DNA of 64,000 nucleotides from assembly GCA_022478985.1 (NCBI GenBank), contig JAKSZP010013628.1, positions 1-64,000 on the forward strand, in the 5' to 3' direction. The position numbers and the translations under genes were made by a program. Shown one piece after another: positions 46,165-58,019 of the stretch; positions within the stretch are counted from its first letter, which is position 1; each line of letters starts with the position of its first letter. The notes under the pieces are model-generated. The model was not told the DNA's origin. It ran no database searches and saw only the letters and a program-made list of their open reading frames with translations. Origin of the DNA: Massospora cicadina. Lineage: Eukaryota; Entomophthoromycota; Entomophthoromycetes; Entomophthorales; Entomophthoraceae.

Positions 46165-47232
46165 GGAGCGTGTAGATAATAATAAGGCTGCTCTGGACCT
46201 CAGGATGGATTACTACCCAAATTACAATCAGAGTACCTCTTAAGCCATCTATTTGAGGAACGCAACAGAAATAGGGCCAGCGTGAGTACTAGACAGGGAT
46301 TCTTAAAAATGAGAATTTATGGTTACCAGATGTCCAGCGGATTCCTTAAATTTAAACCAATTTTATTTTTTAAAGTTTTTTTTAAACTGAGATGGCGAAA
46401 AGGGATAAAATGGAGCAACTGTGGTACCTGTTGAGGACCGCTGACCTATGTGCTTGCTAGGTGGAACTAGGTCTAAGCAAACCACTGGTGAGAATATTTT
46501 GCAATTCAGTTACACCAGATTAACATTCAAAGTAAATGTCAATCCTAATTCAGATCTAAACTGCCTAGTTATAATAGTATCAATTCTCTTGGCAATAATT
46601 TTCATTCCACCATGATCGCACAAGGCATGACTGTGAAACCCCTACAGCAGACAGTAGATTGCTCCCATGGCCAGGCCACATATGACCTATTCCATTTGGT
46701 AGAAGAGGGGTTTTTTGCGTCTGTACTTGTCAGGAACGAACTTGTTTATAATACCAATGGCGGGAAAGAGCTTGTGGGGCTTTTGATGTCAAAAATGACT
46801 TTATCAATCTAACTTCACCAGTTATTGATTCCTTTCTGCCAGCAGAACTCAAACAGGTGGAGGGCACCTTTTGAGGACAAGTGAAACTCACCTTCAGCTT
46901 GTGATGGCTTTAAACCATCGCCACCTCCTTATGCACCTCCTAAATTTAACTAACTAACTCTTGGGTAGTGAGCAGAGGTAAAAGAGGCGCGATTCATGAG
47001 GGATACGCTGTTACTACCTTTTATATACCACATGGATTAAATCCCAGGGTGCAAAAGGGATGTTTTCCAGCTTCTTTCCTTTTGGTCCATAATGGGAATT
47101 TCTCCCAATTCAGCTGTAAGAATTGTTCACCTTGGCTTATAGCAAGCTCACCAAATTGGGGAACAAATTTTTAGAAGTACCTCACCATCTAAAGAAAACC
47201 TGAATGCCCTTGTACTTCTGAATGGGGACATT
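46165..47232. other. About 1.07 kb between J RNase H and RT, unassigned
   Basis: The RT-RNase H connection should need only about 0.4 kb, so some of this is probably inserted DNA. I recognise no element ends or genes in it. Confidence 0.4.
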
Positions 47233-47418
47233 TTATGATTGGCCATGACTTTGTTCAGCAATAGTTAGACCCTCTTTTGTTAATTTGCGGCCTAAAATAC
47301 TAACTTTCGTTGGAAAAAAGTCACACTTGAAAGGCTTTAGTTTTATTGAAGTTGTTCTTAAACGCTCAATAATTTTCTGCAGAATGTTGAGATGGGAGCT
47401 TAAGGTTTTAGAAAGCAC
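47233..47418 (-). pseudogene. pol: Element J reverse transcriptase, thumb part
   Basis: LSKTLSSHLNILQKIIERL then TSIKLKPFKCDFFPTKVSIL and GRKLTKEGLTI: the segment after the YxDD motif in Ty3-type RT. The motif itself is not seen. Confidence 0.75.
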
Positions 47419-48489
47419 ATTTATATTCTAAAAGCATACTATGAAACATGACATTTTCAGATCCCTCATAATGTGACAAACGGGACTATTTCACATTGGC
47501 ATGAACTCATTTGGCAAAAGGGATCAGGCAAGGGCCCACAAGCTGGAGAGGTCAGCGGTGGTTAAAGATCCCATTTGTTGGCTTGATGAACAGTTGTTGC
47601 TCAACCCTTGGAAATTTTAAGGACAATTTTGACGCTCAGGAGGATTGTCTGTCCACCAGAGAGGGCGTACAGAGAGGCGGCGCCTTATCAAAACCATAGG
47701 TATAGTTCATACCGTTCAAAATACAGAGCACCTTCACAAAATCTCAATAAATAATTTTAAAATTAATCTTTTTCGATTAAGTTTTTATTGCATATCAGAA
47801 GACTAATTGTCCTAAACACCTTCGTCTGGTTGTATTTATGTTAGGAAGTGGGGATATGGGGGAATTTGTTCTCACAGAGTCCACAGGTGGCAGGCTATCA
47901 GTAGGCCTATTTTGAGAATCTTGCTCATAATATACCCATCTGGGCCTATCTAGACCGTTCATTAGGTACCCAGGCGTTACAGAAACGTTTCCATAAATTA
48001 TTTTGTTTTTTGGGGACTAATTAGAGCTTGGAATTTCTGTGTTGACCTTATCACAAACTTATGAATTAGAATTCATTAAGAGTTTTCAGGTGACTTCTGT
48101 TTCGCTCATCTACTGCTCCCCTCAACTCTCAATAATTCCATTTTTGGCATAATTCGGCTTGGCAGCCCTTGATTTGCTGGTCTGCCCTTCACCATGACTC
48201 TTGAAATTACCGCTTTTGTCATAATTTAGTTTAACGGCCCCAGATTCACTTGGCTGCCCTTTGACGTTGTCTTCATCATTTCTTGTTTCAGCAGATTTTG
48301 GGTTGTTGGGCTTTGATTGACCTGATTGCCATTTATGTCAGTCTCTGCCACAATCACTCTAAGGTTTAGTTAGTTAATGGAATCAGATTTATCAGAAAGC
48401 CTTTTTTAAGGGTCGTTGCCATCAAACCCTATGATTTTATTATCATTATCAATATCATTAGGTGCCCTGATATCAGCCTTAAAGGGGAT
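47419..48489. other. About 1.07 kb inside J RT, unassigned
   Basis: The two parts of J's RT should be separated by about 0.15 kb; here they are about 1.07 kb apart, pointing to an insertion. No motif, tail or duplication was recognised. Content is moderately AT-rich without long frames. Confidence 0.4.
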
Positions 48490-48840
48490 CATGGATATAG
48501 GTTGGTCAGCCAGTGCCTTGATCTTCACACATACCATTAATGGCTATCTAGTAAGTAGCAGGGGCGTTGCATAGCCCCAGCAGCATTTGAGAGGCTCAAA
48601 CAATCCCTCTTTAGCAATGAGAGAGCACTTAGCTCATTTTCCTGGGGTAAGGTCTTCCTGCAAGTACCCACTGGCTAAATTTAGTACTGATAAAAGTTGT
48701 GAACTGGCTGGCACAAAAGGGCATTGTCTATCCTGGGTTAGGGGCAGCTGTCTTTATATGTGATCAAGTTCATTTTATGATAATCCATTAAAATGCTTTG
48801 GGTCCCATATTCTTCTTTACAGGAGCAGGGGAGAGGCTCA
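48490..48840 (-). pseudogene. pol: Element J reverse transcriptase, fingers part
   Basis: Minus strand: GTQSILMDYHKMNLITYKDS and PRIDNAL (48830-48715), then SVLNLASGYLQEDLTPGK (about 48680-48620). These are the RT motifs before and around the first catalytic Asp, here Asn in LNLASGY. From 48841 to 49290 J is too decayed to read. Confidence 0.72.
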
Positions 48841-49290
48841 AGGTCTCTGAAAAGGCTTCAACAGCTGGATTCTAAATGATGCTTTAATTTGACAGCTATT
48901 TTTGCTTCCTACAACTTGAATTTTTTGTTAATGCTTATCCATATGGGTAAAGAATCTCTTGCATCTACTCAATAGGTTGCTCCATTCATTTATCCAAAAG
49001 TTATAAGTTTATAGAAAAATGTCAGAATATTCAGCATAAAGCTTTTCAGAAGCTTCTATTAAGTTTTGGTAAGGTCCTATCTGATGTTATGAGAATAGTG
49101 GCTATAGTTAGATGGTCTTTTAGTCCAAAATACAAATAGTTAAATTTGTGCACGCTATATATAACTCGTCACTAGGTAACAGCAAACATAAGTTGTAGTA
49201 TTGTCAGACCTCATGAGAATTGAATGATAAAGAGCCATTTTTATTTTGACCTAAATTACAACTTTATATAAAAGACTCCATCTTTTCCAT

Positions 49291-49805
49291 TGTGTATTGA
49301 GACAGACTCAAATAATGAACTCTCATAAAAAGGTGAAATGAATCTAACCCCCCCCAAAGGATTCGCCAATTCAACTAGAAAAGTTAATGAGTCTTCTGAT
49401 AAAGATCTTGCTACTTAAATGTACACAGAATCTGCCGCCCAGGCAAGAGAGAATAACTTCAAAGAAAGCCTTTGCATCCTACCACATTGTCAAAGAGGTC
49501 TCCTTACGTGACTCAATCATGACTATCATTCCAAGCTCCAACTAGGCGCTCCTGAGTACCTCAGCAGTCTATATTTATCTCAGAGATTTTATTAATAAAG
49601 ATAACTTCAGATTTCATAGTAGCTTCACTAGTGATTATTTTTTGCTAATTCCACGAACAAAGATTGCCTCCACAAAGTACTTTCACTGAGAGATATTTTT
49701 TTAAGGAATGCTGTTCAAAAGAGATTTTTCTTTAACCGCGTTCAATTTTTAAATTAAACAGCCTTTGAAGGTCCTGACCTTCAGAGAGGATGATGAAATC
49801 CTACA
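49291..49805 (+). repeat. Element F 5' LTR
   Basis: 515 bp, TGTGTATTGAGAC to ATCCTACA. Repeat of 55640-56148, with blocks such as CATTGTCAAAGAG and CTGACCTTCAGAGAG. Confidence 0.88.
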
Positions 49806-49808
49806 AAC

Positions 49809-49825
49809 TGGTGCCCCAACCAGGT
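49809..49825 (+). other. Primer-binding site of element F
   Basis: TGGTGCCCCAACCAGG begins four bases after the LTR. TGG start fits a tRNA 3' end primer; species not assigned. Confidence 0.65.
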
Positions 49826-49859
49826 CCTTCCGAGGTTCTTGGTGAATACCTACCTTCCA

Positions 49860-51740
49860 TATGAATAACTCCAGCGGATACATCCCTCCCAATATGGAAG
49901 AGAATATAAATCTTTTCACAATGGGTTGCTATCAATATCCATGATGTGACGCTACCTCAGCTGCGATAACTTTGAGTTCTGCTAGACCATTACTTTAACT
50001 TTTTCAGTTCACAATGAATAAACCTATCAAATCCAAGCTCCTAATGTCTCCCAAACAATTCAAGAGCTTCTAGCTGAAGCTGTAACCCCTTTTGGTAGTA
50101 GTTATAGCAGTACTACTTGGACTAATTAAATGCGCTGGTTTTATTCCTCAGCAGAGCTTTTAAGCAATGATATAGGTGTGACCCATATGGTTTAGTACCT
50201 CCAACGATTTGTGCAACCTGCTTACACCAACACATATAGTTGCTCACTTTCCACACATGAGATGCAGCGACAGCTAGGATTGACCTACCAGATTCACTCC
50301 CAGCTCCTCAAATTTTATGATGCTGCCTCTAATTTTTGCTGAGATAATAAGGAGGCCATTCTGAGTAACTATAATATTAATGACATCAAACGCACCTTTC
50401 TCAAATTATCACAGGAGTTGTTCAATATTTGAAGAATTAATTCTCTTAGCGTTCTGTCCAATAAAAAACTATAAAGGACCAAAGAGTGGAACTTGCCTTA
50501 TCCACCCTCCTTGACCAAACTACTGAATATCGCAAAATGACTGATTCTTGAGTTATCAATATTTTCAAACATATCCAGCAGCTGAGCAAACGACTTACAA
50601 CGATGCTGACTCAAGAAGTTATGGTGAAACATGAGGCCCTCAGAAAAACAGGACACAGTGGGAGAGAAGGAGAGCAAGGTCCCCCTGAGCCTGAGGGTCC
50701 TAAGGTCCTCTGGGCACCTCCTTACCTGCAGTATCCTTTTTCAATGACGACCACAAAGCCCAACTTAAAGCTCTCAAATGACAACTGTTATTGGTAGCCT
50801 GAGAAACTGAGATGTCTATTGAGGGGGAACATCTGGATGCTGAGTTGACCTTCCCCTCCTTGTACAACCAATATATGAAGATTACTGGCACCTGCTCCAA
50901 TCTAATCGCCTCCCAAAACCAAGAAAATCGCCACATGGAGCGGATGATTACCCAGATCCATACAATTGTTTTTAAACAGGATGCTCTCTCTGAGCAATTG
51001 GCTCAATATTCTAAAGAGAAAAAAATATACGCCAACTTTTTATATTCAAAGTCACCTAAAACACGTCAATAAATGCTATACCACTATTCAGGTTGAAATG
51101 GACGAGATCTACCATCAGTTTGATAGGGCTATCAAGCATGATGGTATAGGCTACACGGAGCCCACTGACTGGAGCGCCCACTCTCTTCTGCCGTTTATGT
51201 TTTCTACAATCGCATCAGATATTTTAAACCTTCCTTTAAGGAGTAATGCGTCCTAGGCTAAGCCAATTAATCCATATCTCTTTGTATATGAGGGCGCGAT
51301 GGAGCTGGCTGCCAACTGACAAAAATGTCAGCATATACAAACCTATAAGGAAGGTAAGGCATGAGAAATTATGATGCCTTATTTCAATATATGCACTACG
51401 TGGGCAGCCACAAAGGAGGTTATTATCAAAGAATTTGGTAGTAACTTAACCCTCTATAACTGTAAGCAAGTTTTCATGCGTGCTTGCCTGAGAAGATGGA
51501 CTTATATTATATTTGCAAAATGCTTCTATCATGAAGCACAGGTGCTAGCTTCCTGTTAACGGGTTACCTTGGATGATGCCATCTCAGTTGTTCTCTCCGC
51601 TTTCCATCACAGTATCAACTTAAAGCATTTATTTTCAGAATACCAAAGATATGCTTAAATCTATCCCTGACATTAAGGAGTCAATAATGGAATTTCCCAA
51701 GCCAGAAGTATGCCAAGCTCTGAGTAAGGTGAATTGACAA
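49860..51740 (+). pseudogene. gag: Element F gag with coiled N-terminus, collagen-like tract and capsid
   Basis: Starts MNNSSGYIPPNMEENINLF at about 49860, though early frames are broken. A helical stretch (KHIQQLSKRL near 50570) leads into the frame from 50603. Its residues 17-40 (50651-50722) form eight consecutive triplets: Gly at 17, 20, 23, 26 and 32, while 29, 35 and 38 are Glu, Val, Ala, each one base from Gly. Next is a coil-rich frame (50812-51072), then capsid segments (TLDDAISVVLSAFHHSINL, about 51570) homologous to D. Confidence 0.78.
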
Positions 51741-52319
51741 AATATCAATACCATTGGGCGCTTTTAGAGATCAAAACCACGTTGCAACCCATGCTAATAC
51801 TGTGGAATCTTCACCACCAAGAAAGTTACTATTGGAAGAAGCAAGCCGATAAGTTAAGAAAAGCAGAGTCAGCTTAGGGCGCGAGGCACCCTCTGCTGAT
51901 TATGAAATGCCCTAACCTCAACCTTCTGACGCCTCATGAACTAAGTGTTATGTTCCAGAGAAACATGACAAATTGTAAGTTCCAGATTTTATTATTTTGA
52001 AAAAAACTTAACTTCCTCTTATTCTGCCTTCTTCATACCGCTCCCTCTAGGAAACTCCATTTACTCAATTTCCCTTTTGGCACTGAAGTTACTTGAGTAG
52101 AGGTCGTTGTTCACAAGGTGAAGATATTGGTCATCAAGACAACAGCTCTCCTATAAACGTCATCTCCTCACGGCTGATCAAGTGGATCAAAATTGCACTG
52201 GACCAGAATCACTCCCTAGACTACAGAACGGTGGGAGCTCATTGTACCCGCCCCCTGGGAGCCTACTCCTCCTTGCCTCTTTGATTTGGCTCTCTGGTTG
52301 TTATGGCTCCGGCCGTTGT

Positions 52320-52715
52320 GTTAGAAAATAACAGTTATGACTTGCTTTTTAGCGCCGAGTTCCTAGTTGAATTCTATACTTTAATGAGCCACAAGGATTA
52401 GTACTTTTCTATTTTGGGGTACCGCATTCCTCTGGTTATAAAAGACCCATCTAAGGAGAAAGGGAAGAGGAAATCCAAATGTTGCCTACTGGGACACCCA
52501 AACCTCATTGAATGGCTAGATTATCAGGTAATTGGACCACAAACTAGAATCCTGTCTTCCAGCACTGAGACTATGGACGAAATGCCCGTGTATGTTCCTG
52601 GCCACATAGTCATACTGCATAAATCGAAGATCCTAGTGGAGACTGGTATTCAAGTTATCATAGCGCCAGACCACCAATTGGAAATTCAAGGAGAGAGTAA
52701 TACGGTCATCTGAGA
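52320..52715 (+). pseudogene. Element F protease C-terminal part and linker
   Basis: SYDLLFSAEFLVEF (52330) and LGYRIPLVIKDPSKEKGKR (52410-52450) match the end of a retropepsin. The linker has VYVPGHIVILHKSKILVETG (52590-52650), which also occurs in J at 56.3 kb as LPGHIVEI. The Asp-Thr-Gly part upstream is not recognisable. Confidence 0.65.
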
Positions 52716-52927
52716 ATCCTTACCTGCCCATGAGTGCTGGATCCCGCTTATCAGGGCCCATTGACTGTCTTAAAGGCCAACATTATGGATTTACTGATTC
52801 AGATAACTCAGAACAGACATGTCGCATATTTACAGATAATGCCTGTTGACCACATTTAGCCCATCTGAAGATTTGGAGACCTGAGATACTTAGATAATTG
52901 AAAAATGTTACAATAGCCTGAGTTGAG

Positions 52928-53800
52928 GTGAAAATTGGTGACACACTTACTTGCAAACAACATCAACAAGCTGATGCCCTAATCAAAGAATATGCTGTTA
53001 TTTTTTCCACTGGCCCAAAGGATTTCATGATTATGAAGGGGGTGAAACATAAAGTGCTAACTGGCAATGCCCCTCTAATTTTCTCCCACCCCTATCAGAA
53101 GTCTAAATTCAAGGAAGCCCAGGTCTTGAAAGAACTAAAACAACTATTGGATGCCAGGCTGCTAAAATTATCCCAGAGTCCTTGGGCCTTGCCGTTATTG
53201 CTTGTGTGGAAGAAGGGTGGAGGACATTGTGTTAATAGATTACCGCTGTTTAAATGTCAATACTCAGAAATACAACTGCCCACTACTTAGGATTGATGAC
53301 TCCTTACAAATCTTAGCTGGGCCTCAATTTATCTCCACAATGGGTCTTTCCATCAAGTACTGGAAAATTCAGCTTGCAAGATAACTGAGAGAAATGCACA
53401 ATTATAGTGAGTGAAGGTTTATTTGAACACACTCGCATTTCTCAGGGGCTTTACAACGCCCCAGCCACTTTTTAGCGGGACATGGACTTCCTATTGGGGG
53501 ATCTGAAGATGTCATGTGTGCTGGTCTACCTGATAATTTTTGTATTCCTAAACATATTTGACCAGCATTTGGACCACTTGAAGGAAGTATAGTACAGCTA
53601 CACTCTGCTGCGTTAAAATTAAAGCCCAACAAATGTCTTTTTCAGAATGAGATAGAATTCCTTGGTCATAAGGTCACCCACAAAGGAATTTCGCCCTTGC
53701 CCATCAAGGTGACCACTTTTAAGAGGATGGCTTGACCCAGAATTTTGTATGACATTCAGGTTTTTCTTGGCATGACTAGTTGCTAATGACAATTTATAAC
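52928..53800 (+). pseudogene. pol: Element F reverse transcriptase
   Basis: FKEAQVLKELKQLLDARLLK, SPWALPLLLVWKKGG (53160-53220), RCLNVNTQKYNCPLLRIDDS (53240-53300), TMGLSIKYWKIQLA (first catalytic Asp is Gly), then CVLVYLIIFVFLN near 53520 where YxDD has become Tyr-Leu-Ile-Ile. FLGHKVTHKGISPLPIKVTT follows. Both catalytic sites are lost. Confidence 0.82.
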
Positions 53801-53879
53801 GCACTTCACCAAGCTCTCTGAGCCACTAACCTACCTCCTCCATAAAGAAGTTCCTTTCCAATGGGAGGATTTTTAGCAG

Positions 53880-54330
53880 CAGTCCTTATATGTCTTTTAA
53901 AAAAACCTAACTATGGCCCCTATTCTGGTACATAATAAGTTAAATAAACCATTCATTCTATTTACTTATGCTAGTGATGTGACTGTGAGGGACATTCTAA
54001 ATCAAATGACGCAAGCTAAGCTAATCAGCTCACAGATTACTTTAGTAAGACTTTAAATTAAAAGGAACGAAATTACAGCATAACTAAACATGAGTGCCTA
54101 GCTGTGTTAGACTATCAAACATATCCTCATTTTCTGTGCGGGAATCATTTCACCATAGTGATGGACCATGCCTCACTAAGGTGGTTATAACAATTAAAAA
54201 ATGGATGGACGATTGTCCCAATGGGCGCTTAAAATCCAGAATTATGAATTCTTAATATTCTACCAAGAGGGGATGATACACCAAAATGTCATAGAGTTGT
54301 CCCAATTTCCTATCCTGGCCCTTTATGCTT
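53880..54330 (+). pseudogene. pol: Element F RNase H
   Basis: FILFTYASDVTVRDILNQM (53940-54000; Asp of TDAS is Tyr), NYSITKHECLAVLDYQTYPH (54070-54130), VMDHASLRWL (54155-54190), IQNYEFLIFYQEGMIHQN (54235-54290). Good domain coverage with several catalytic positions changed. Confidence 0.82.
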
Positions 54331-54479
54331 CTATAGAGAACTGGATCTATGAGCTCATTGCAAAACTGGAAGAGTGGAGCCATGAGCCTTCAAAGACAAC
54401 TGCACTTAAAGTAGATGGCTGCTCAGACTCGACTAAAAATCGATTATTTTATATGCAGGTTGGGACCTCCAGGTTACCA

Positions 54480-55200
54480 TATGTCTGACCCTCTACTCGG
54501 ATAAAATCCGCTCTTGAGGTTCATGTTGCCATGGGTCATGGAGCAGTGAAGAAAACCATCAATGGTTGAGAGACCACTGCTATTGGGAAGGAATGATCAA
54601 GACAGCCCAGATGTTGTTGACTTGTGCTTCACTTGTACAAATCAGAAGCCGCCCAATCCTCTATACCAGCATCAAGTCATGGGCCATACGGCCCTATTTG
54701 CCATGATTAGTATTGCTGTTACTAAACCCAACATATGGAAATGTATTGTCAACGTTTTATCAATCTCGCTGTTGATCACTTTATTTTCTGTGTTGAGGCT
54801 ATCTCAGTTGCTTCCCCAACTTGCAAAGCAAACACATCCTTCTCACTGAAGCATGTCTTCAGTAGCCACTGCAGTCCCAGGGTGCTGCTATCTGACAATG
54901 GCAACAATTTTTTTGAGCTTGTTTGCTGACTACACTCTCTATTGGGTACTTATCATTCTTTCATAACACCTTATCATCTAGATACCAACCGAGCTGTGGA
55001 TAAAATGAAAGGTTTCCTAGTTGCCATCCTTTGAAAGATATCTTCCCTGATCCTTCAAGATGGAATGAATAATTACCAGCAGCCTTGTTAGCATAACGTG
55101 TTAGCTATCATCATTGATTCAAAGGTCACCTTTCTGATCCCTTTATGGTCGAGAACTAATTTTGCCCTATGGTGTGCAGCCTATAATTAAAACTTCTGCG
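54480..55200 (+). pseudogene. pol: Element F integrase
   Basis: VHVAMGHGAVKKTING (54515-54560) and CFTCTNQKPPNPLYQHQV (54620-54680) form the zinc-binding part. FINLAVDHFIFCVEAIS and HCSPRVLLSDNGNNFFELV (54745-54925) are the core with the second catalytic Asp. Later parts are too decayed to place the Glu. No chromodomain. Confidence 0.8.
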
Positions 55201-55639
55201 CCATAAACCAATAACATAGCCATGTAACGATTAACTGACAAATTATTTGGATTATAAGCGTAAGACGCTAGATCCATAGGTATTATTTGACAAAAGGAAG
55301 ATGATCTGCGAAGGCTCAGTGGCCAGTCCTGCCTGAATTCCAATTAGGGGATTTCTCCTATTCTACCATTACTGGCCCAGAGTACTAATTTATAAATTTG
55401 ACCCTCTGTGGTCAGGTCCATACTGAGTAATATACTGTTGGGGTCATGAATATTCTATTGCCTCTGTGAAGTTGAGTGCCATTGTAAATCAGGTGCATGC
55501 TAGATTTTTCAAAAAGTATGCCCTTCTTCAGCAAGATCTTGATGATCAAATTGTCAGTAATTGTAATAGTTGGATGAATGAGAGCAAGTTTTGAACATAC
55601 ACTGAATTGTAACTAGGTTAAGAGACACCACCAATTCAA

Positions 55640-56148
55640 TGAGTATTGAGACTAACTTGGACAATTAACTCCAAAAGGGCGAAAGGAAACTTAAAATCTA
55701 AAAAGGATTTACCAATTCAACTAGCAAAGGCATTAAGTCACCTGGTGAAGATCTTGCCATTGGAGTTCCACATAATCTGCAGCTCTGAAAAAAGAGAGTT
55801 AACTTCAAAGAAAACCTATGCATCCCGCCACATTGTCAAAGAGATCTCATTACCTGACTAAATCATGACTATCACTCTAAGCTTCCCGTAGGTGATCCCA
55901 AGTACCTCAGCGGCCTAAAATATCTCTGAGTTTTGATTGATAAAAATACTTCAGATATCCAGTTTATTTTCACTAGCTTTTAATTTTTGCCTGTTCCACG
56001 AGAAAATTGCCTCCAAAAAGTACTTCCGCTGAGAGATATTTGCCTTAGGAAACACTGTCCCTAAGAGATTCTGTTGGAACCGCGTTCAACTAATAATAAA
56101 AACAGCCTTTGTAGGTACTGACCTTCAGAGAGATGACGAAGACCTACA
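55640..56148 (+). repeat. Element F 3' LTR
   Basis: 509 bp, TGAGTATTGAGAC to GACCTACA; repeat of 49291-49805. Confidence 0.88.
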
Positions 56149-56345
56149 AGGATCTTTTTTCCTATGACACATGGAGTAGGGGTATGGTTCCCTAACAAAA
56201 CTGAGATAGTCTTTGAAAAGTCTGGATTTAAAATGCTTGGGCAGAGCAATATTTTCTTAATGAACATATTATTTATTCCACAAATCTCCACTATGTGTCC
56301 AGGCAGAATGTGTACTTAGATTTGAGTATCTATAATAACTTGCTC
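56149..56345 (-). pseudogene. Element J protease-RT linker
   Basis: Minus strand ILPGHIVEICGINNMFIKK and SILNPDFSKTISVLLGNH align with the F linker (VPGHIV...). It ends at the F LTR; RT resumes at 48.84 kb on the other side of F. Confidence 0.62.
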
Positions 56346-57219
56346 CTGATCTGGCAATAATACCTGAGAAGGAGTGAAGAAAAGTATCGCTTCTCAATAT
56401 TTGGCAGACAGGGAAGAATCTTCACAACCAGCCCTACAGGATACTTTATTGGATAAAAAATCAGCCATCTTCCATAAGGCATATTCTTTTTTGGTTTTTT
56501 TTGACTATGGGAGTTAGGAAGATAAGCAGCACCTAGAAACCAAGTATTGAAAAATAAAATTTATTTGGATTGCTAAATCCAAAACTCCCTAATACAAAAT
56601 TGAGTATCAAATGATAAGTCTTAACCTTGGTTCATAAAAACTAAAGAAGGGGAAGTTGTGGAAAGCTTCCCAAAATAAACGAGCAAGGAAAAATAAGCGC
56701 CAAGTGACTTAGTGAAATGTAGCCCAGCGGCTCCATACTTAACATCATGTTGAAGCTTGGGAGCAACTTTGACCTGGCCTATCAGTTTGGAGGGGTAAAA
56801 TTACCAAGAGTCAGTGTCACCTAATACCTAACTTATAACATGAACACCTGAACCCTTTATTTTGGTGATTAAGTCTTAAAATTTCGGTTGTAAGGTAAAG
56901 AAATAAGTTGGTCTGCACAGAGGGAACAGGAGTAATCCACATCACAGTCTTTATCCTTGACATTCTTATCAGCAAAACTTGTTTTAGTGGTGGCAGCAGA
57001 TGCAATAGCCCTAGAAGTAGATGGTTGAGGCATTTTTGATTGTCAACATAAAAATCCTCTCCCTTTATGTATAGGGCTTTTCCCTCCTCGTCTGTAATTA
57101 TCTTGTTACATTCTTCAGCTATTTGACAACTTCTCCTCCAGTAATTGCATTATATATTCTTCTATTAGCCCCTTTTTCTTAATAGCGTTTATCAAGAAAT
57201 CCAACTAATAGTAGATATC

Positions 57220-57430
57220 TTGAAAGCCTTATGGAATAAAAAGTGGGGATCTAAATGAGGGACTCTTTAATGTACTGGATGAATTTTTAATTTCTCTTGA
57301 TGGCGCTGATATGAAACGGTAAGTCCAGGATTGATGCCAAAGCTGATAACTTGGCCTTGATAGCGTCATCAAGGGAAATGCAGCCACAAGACTAAGGTCT
57401 GGGCTCAAAGTAAAATCCGTTATCAAACTC
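57220..57430 (-). pseudogene. gag: Element J gag capsid fragment
   Basis: Minus strand: DLSLVAAFPLDDAI-type start then KLSALASILDLPFHISAIKR and QYIKESLI, aligning with ALDDAIAVILAGFESHSFLA and DIKEALLEV in D. Flanking parts (56350-57219, 57431-58006) are J gag too decayed to read; a Cys-rich SCSLC near 56930 may be a ruined zinc knuckle. Confidence 0.65.
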
Positions 57431-58019
57431 AGTTGACATTCTACATGTTTGATGGGAATTCTTTTAAAGGTTTACTTGTGAGTTGAAAGGAACTAAGAAC
57501 TCCCTATTCATACATAGAGGTTAATTTTAACCTATATCTAGGATTGATTGTTCTTTTGGAGAGCCATAAATTTTTAGAGATACAACTCAAACAGATAGGA
57601 AGGTGTTTAATTCACTTATTTTGTAACCTTTTATATGGCACTTTTGTATACATACAGGAAGGAAATAATACTACCTTCACTTGGATGCACTTTATTAAAT
57701 GAGGACTAAAGTTAGTAGAAACAGAGTAATTGGTAATCCTGATTGCTATAGGCGGTGCTAAAAATGAGGCATCCATATTTTTGTACTCAGTGTCACATTT
57801 AGCCAAGTTGAGCCCTAAAATTATTTTCAGTTTATTTTATAACTCTATACACTGACACGCTTTTATGGTAGAGGTGTCCTTCTATTTAGATTTCTCCTTA
57901 AGCAATTGTAATTCTGGCTTCTAGGGCTCTATAACCATACTAGTGACAAGTTGTTCCGCTTTGATGGCCTCAACTTGACTGGTATGTTGGATAAGCCAGT
58001 TAATAAAGAGTTAAAGTAA

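Larger units (their letters stand above)
49291..56148 (+). mobile_element. Ty3-type retrotransposon F, complete, plus strand
   Basis: LTRs 49291-49805 and 55640-56148, primer-binding site, gag with collagen-like tract, protease end, RT, RNase H and integrase in order. It interrupts J between protease and RT. Flanks TCCAT and AGGAT do not match as a 5-bp duplication. ATCTTTTCCAT before and ATCTTTTTTCCTAT just after it suggest the ends or flanks have been altered. Confidence 0.88.
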
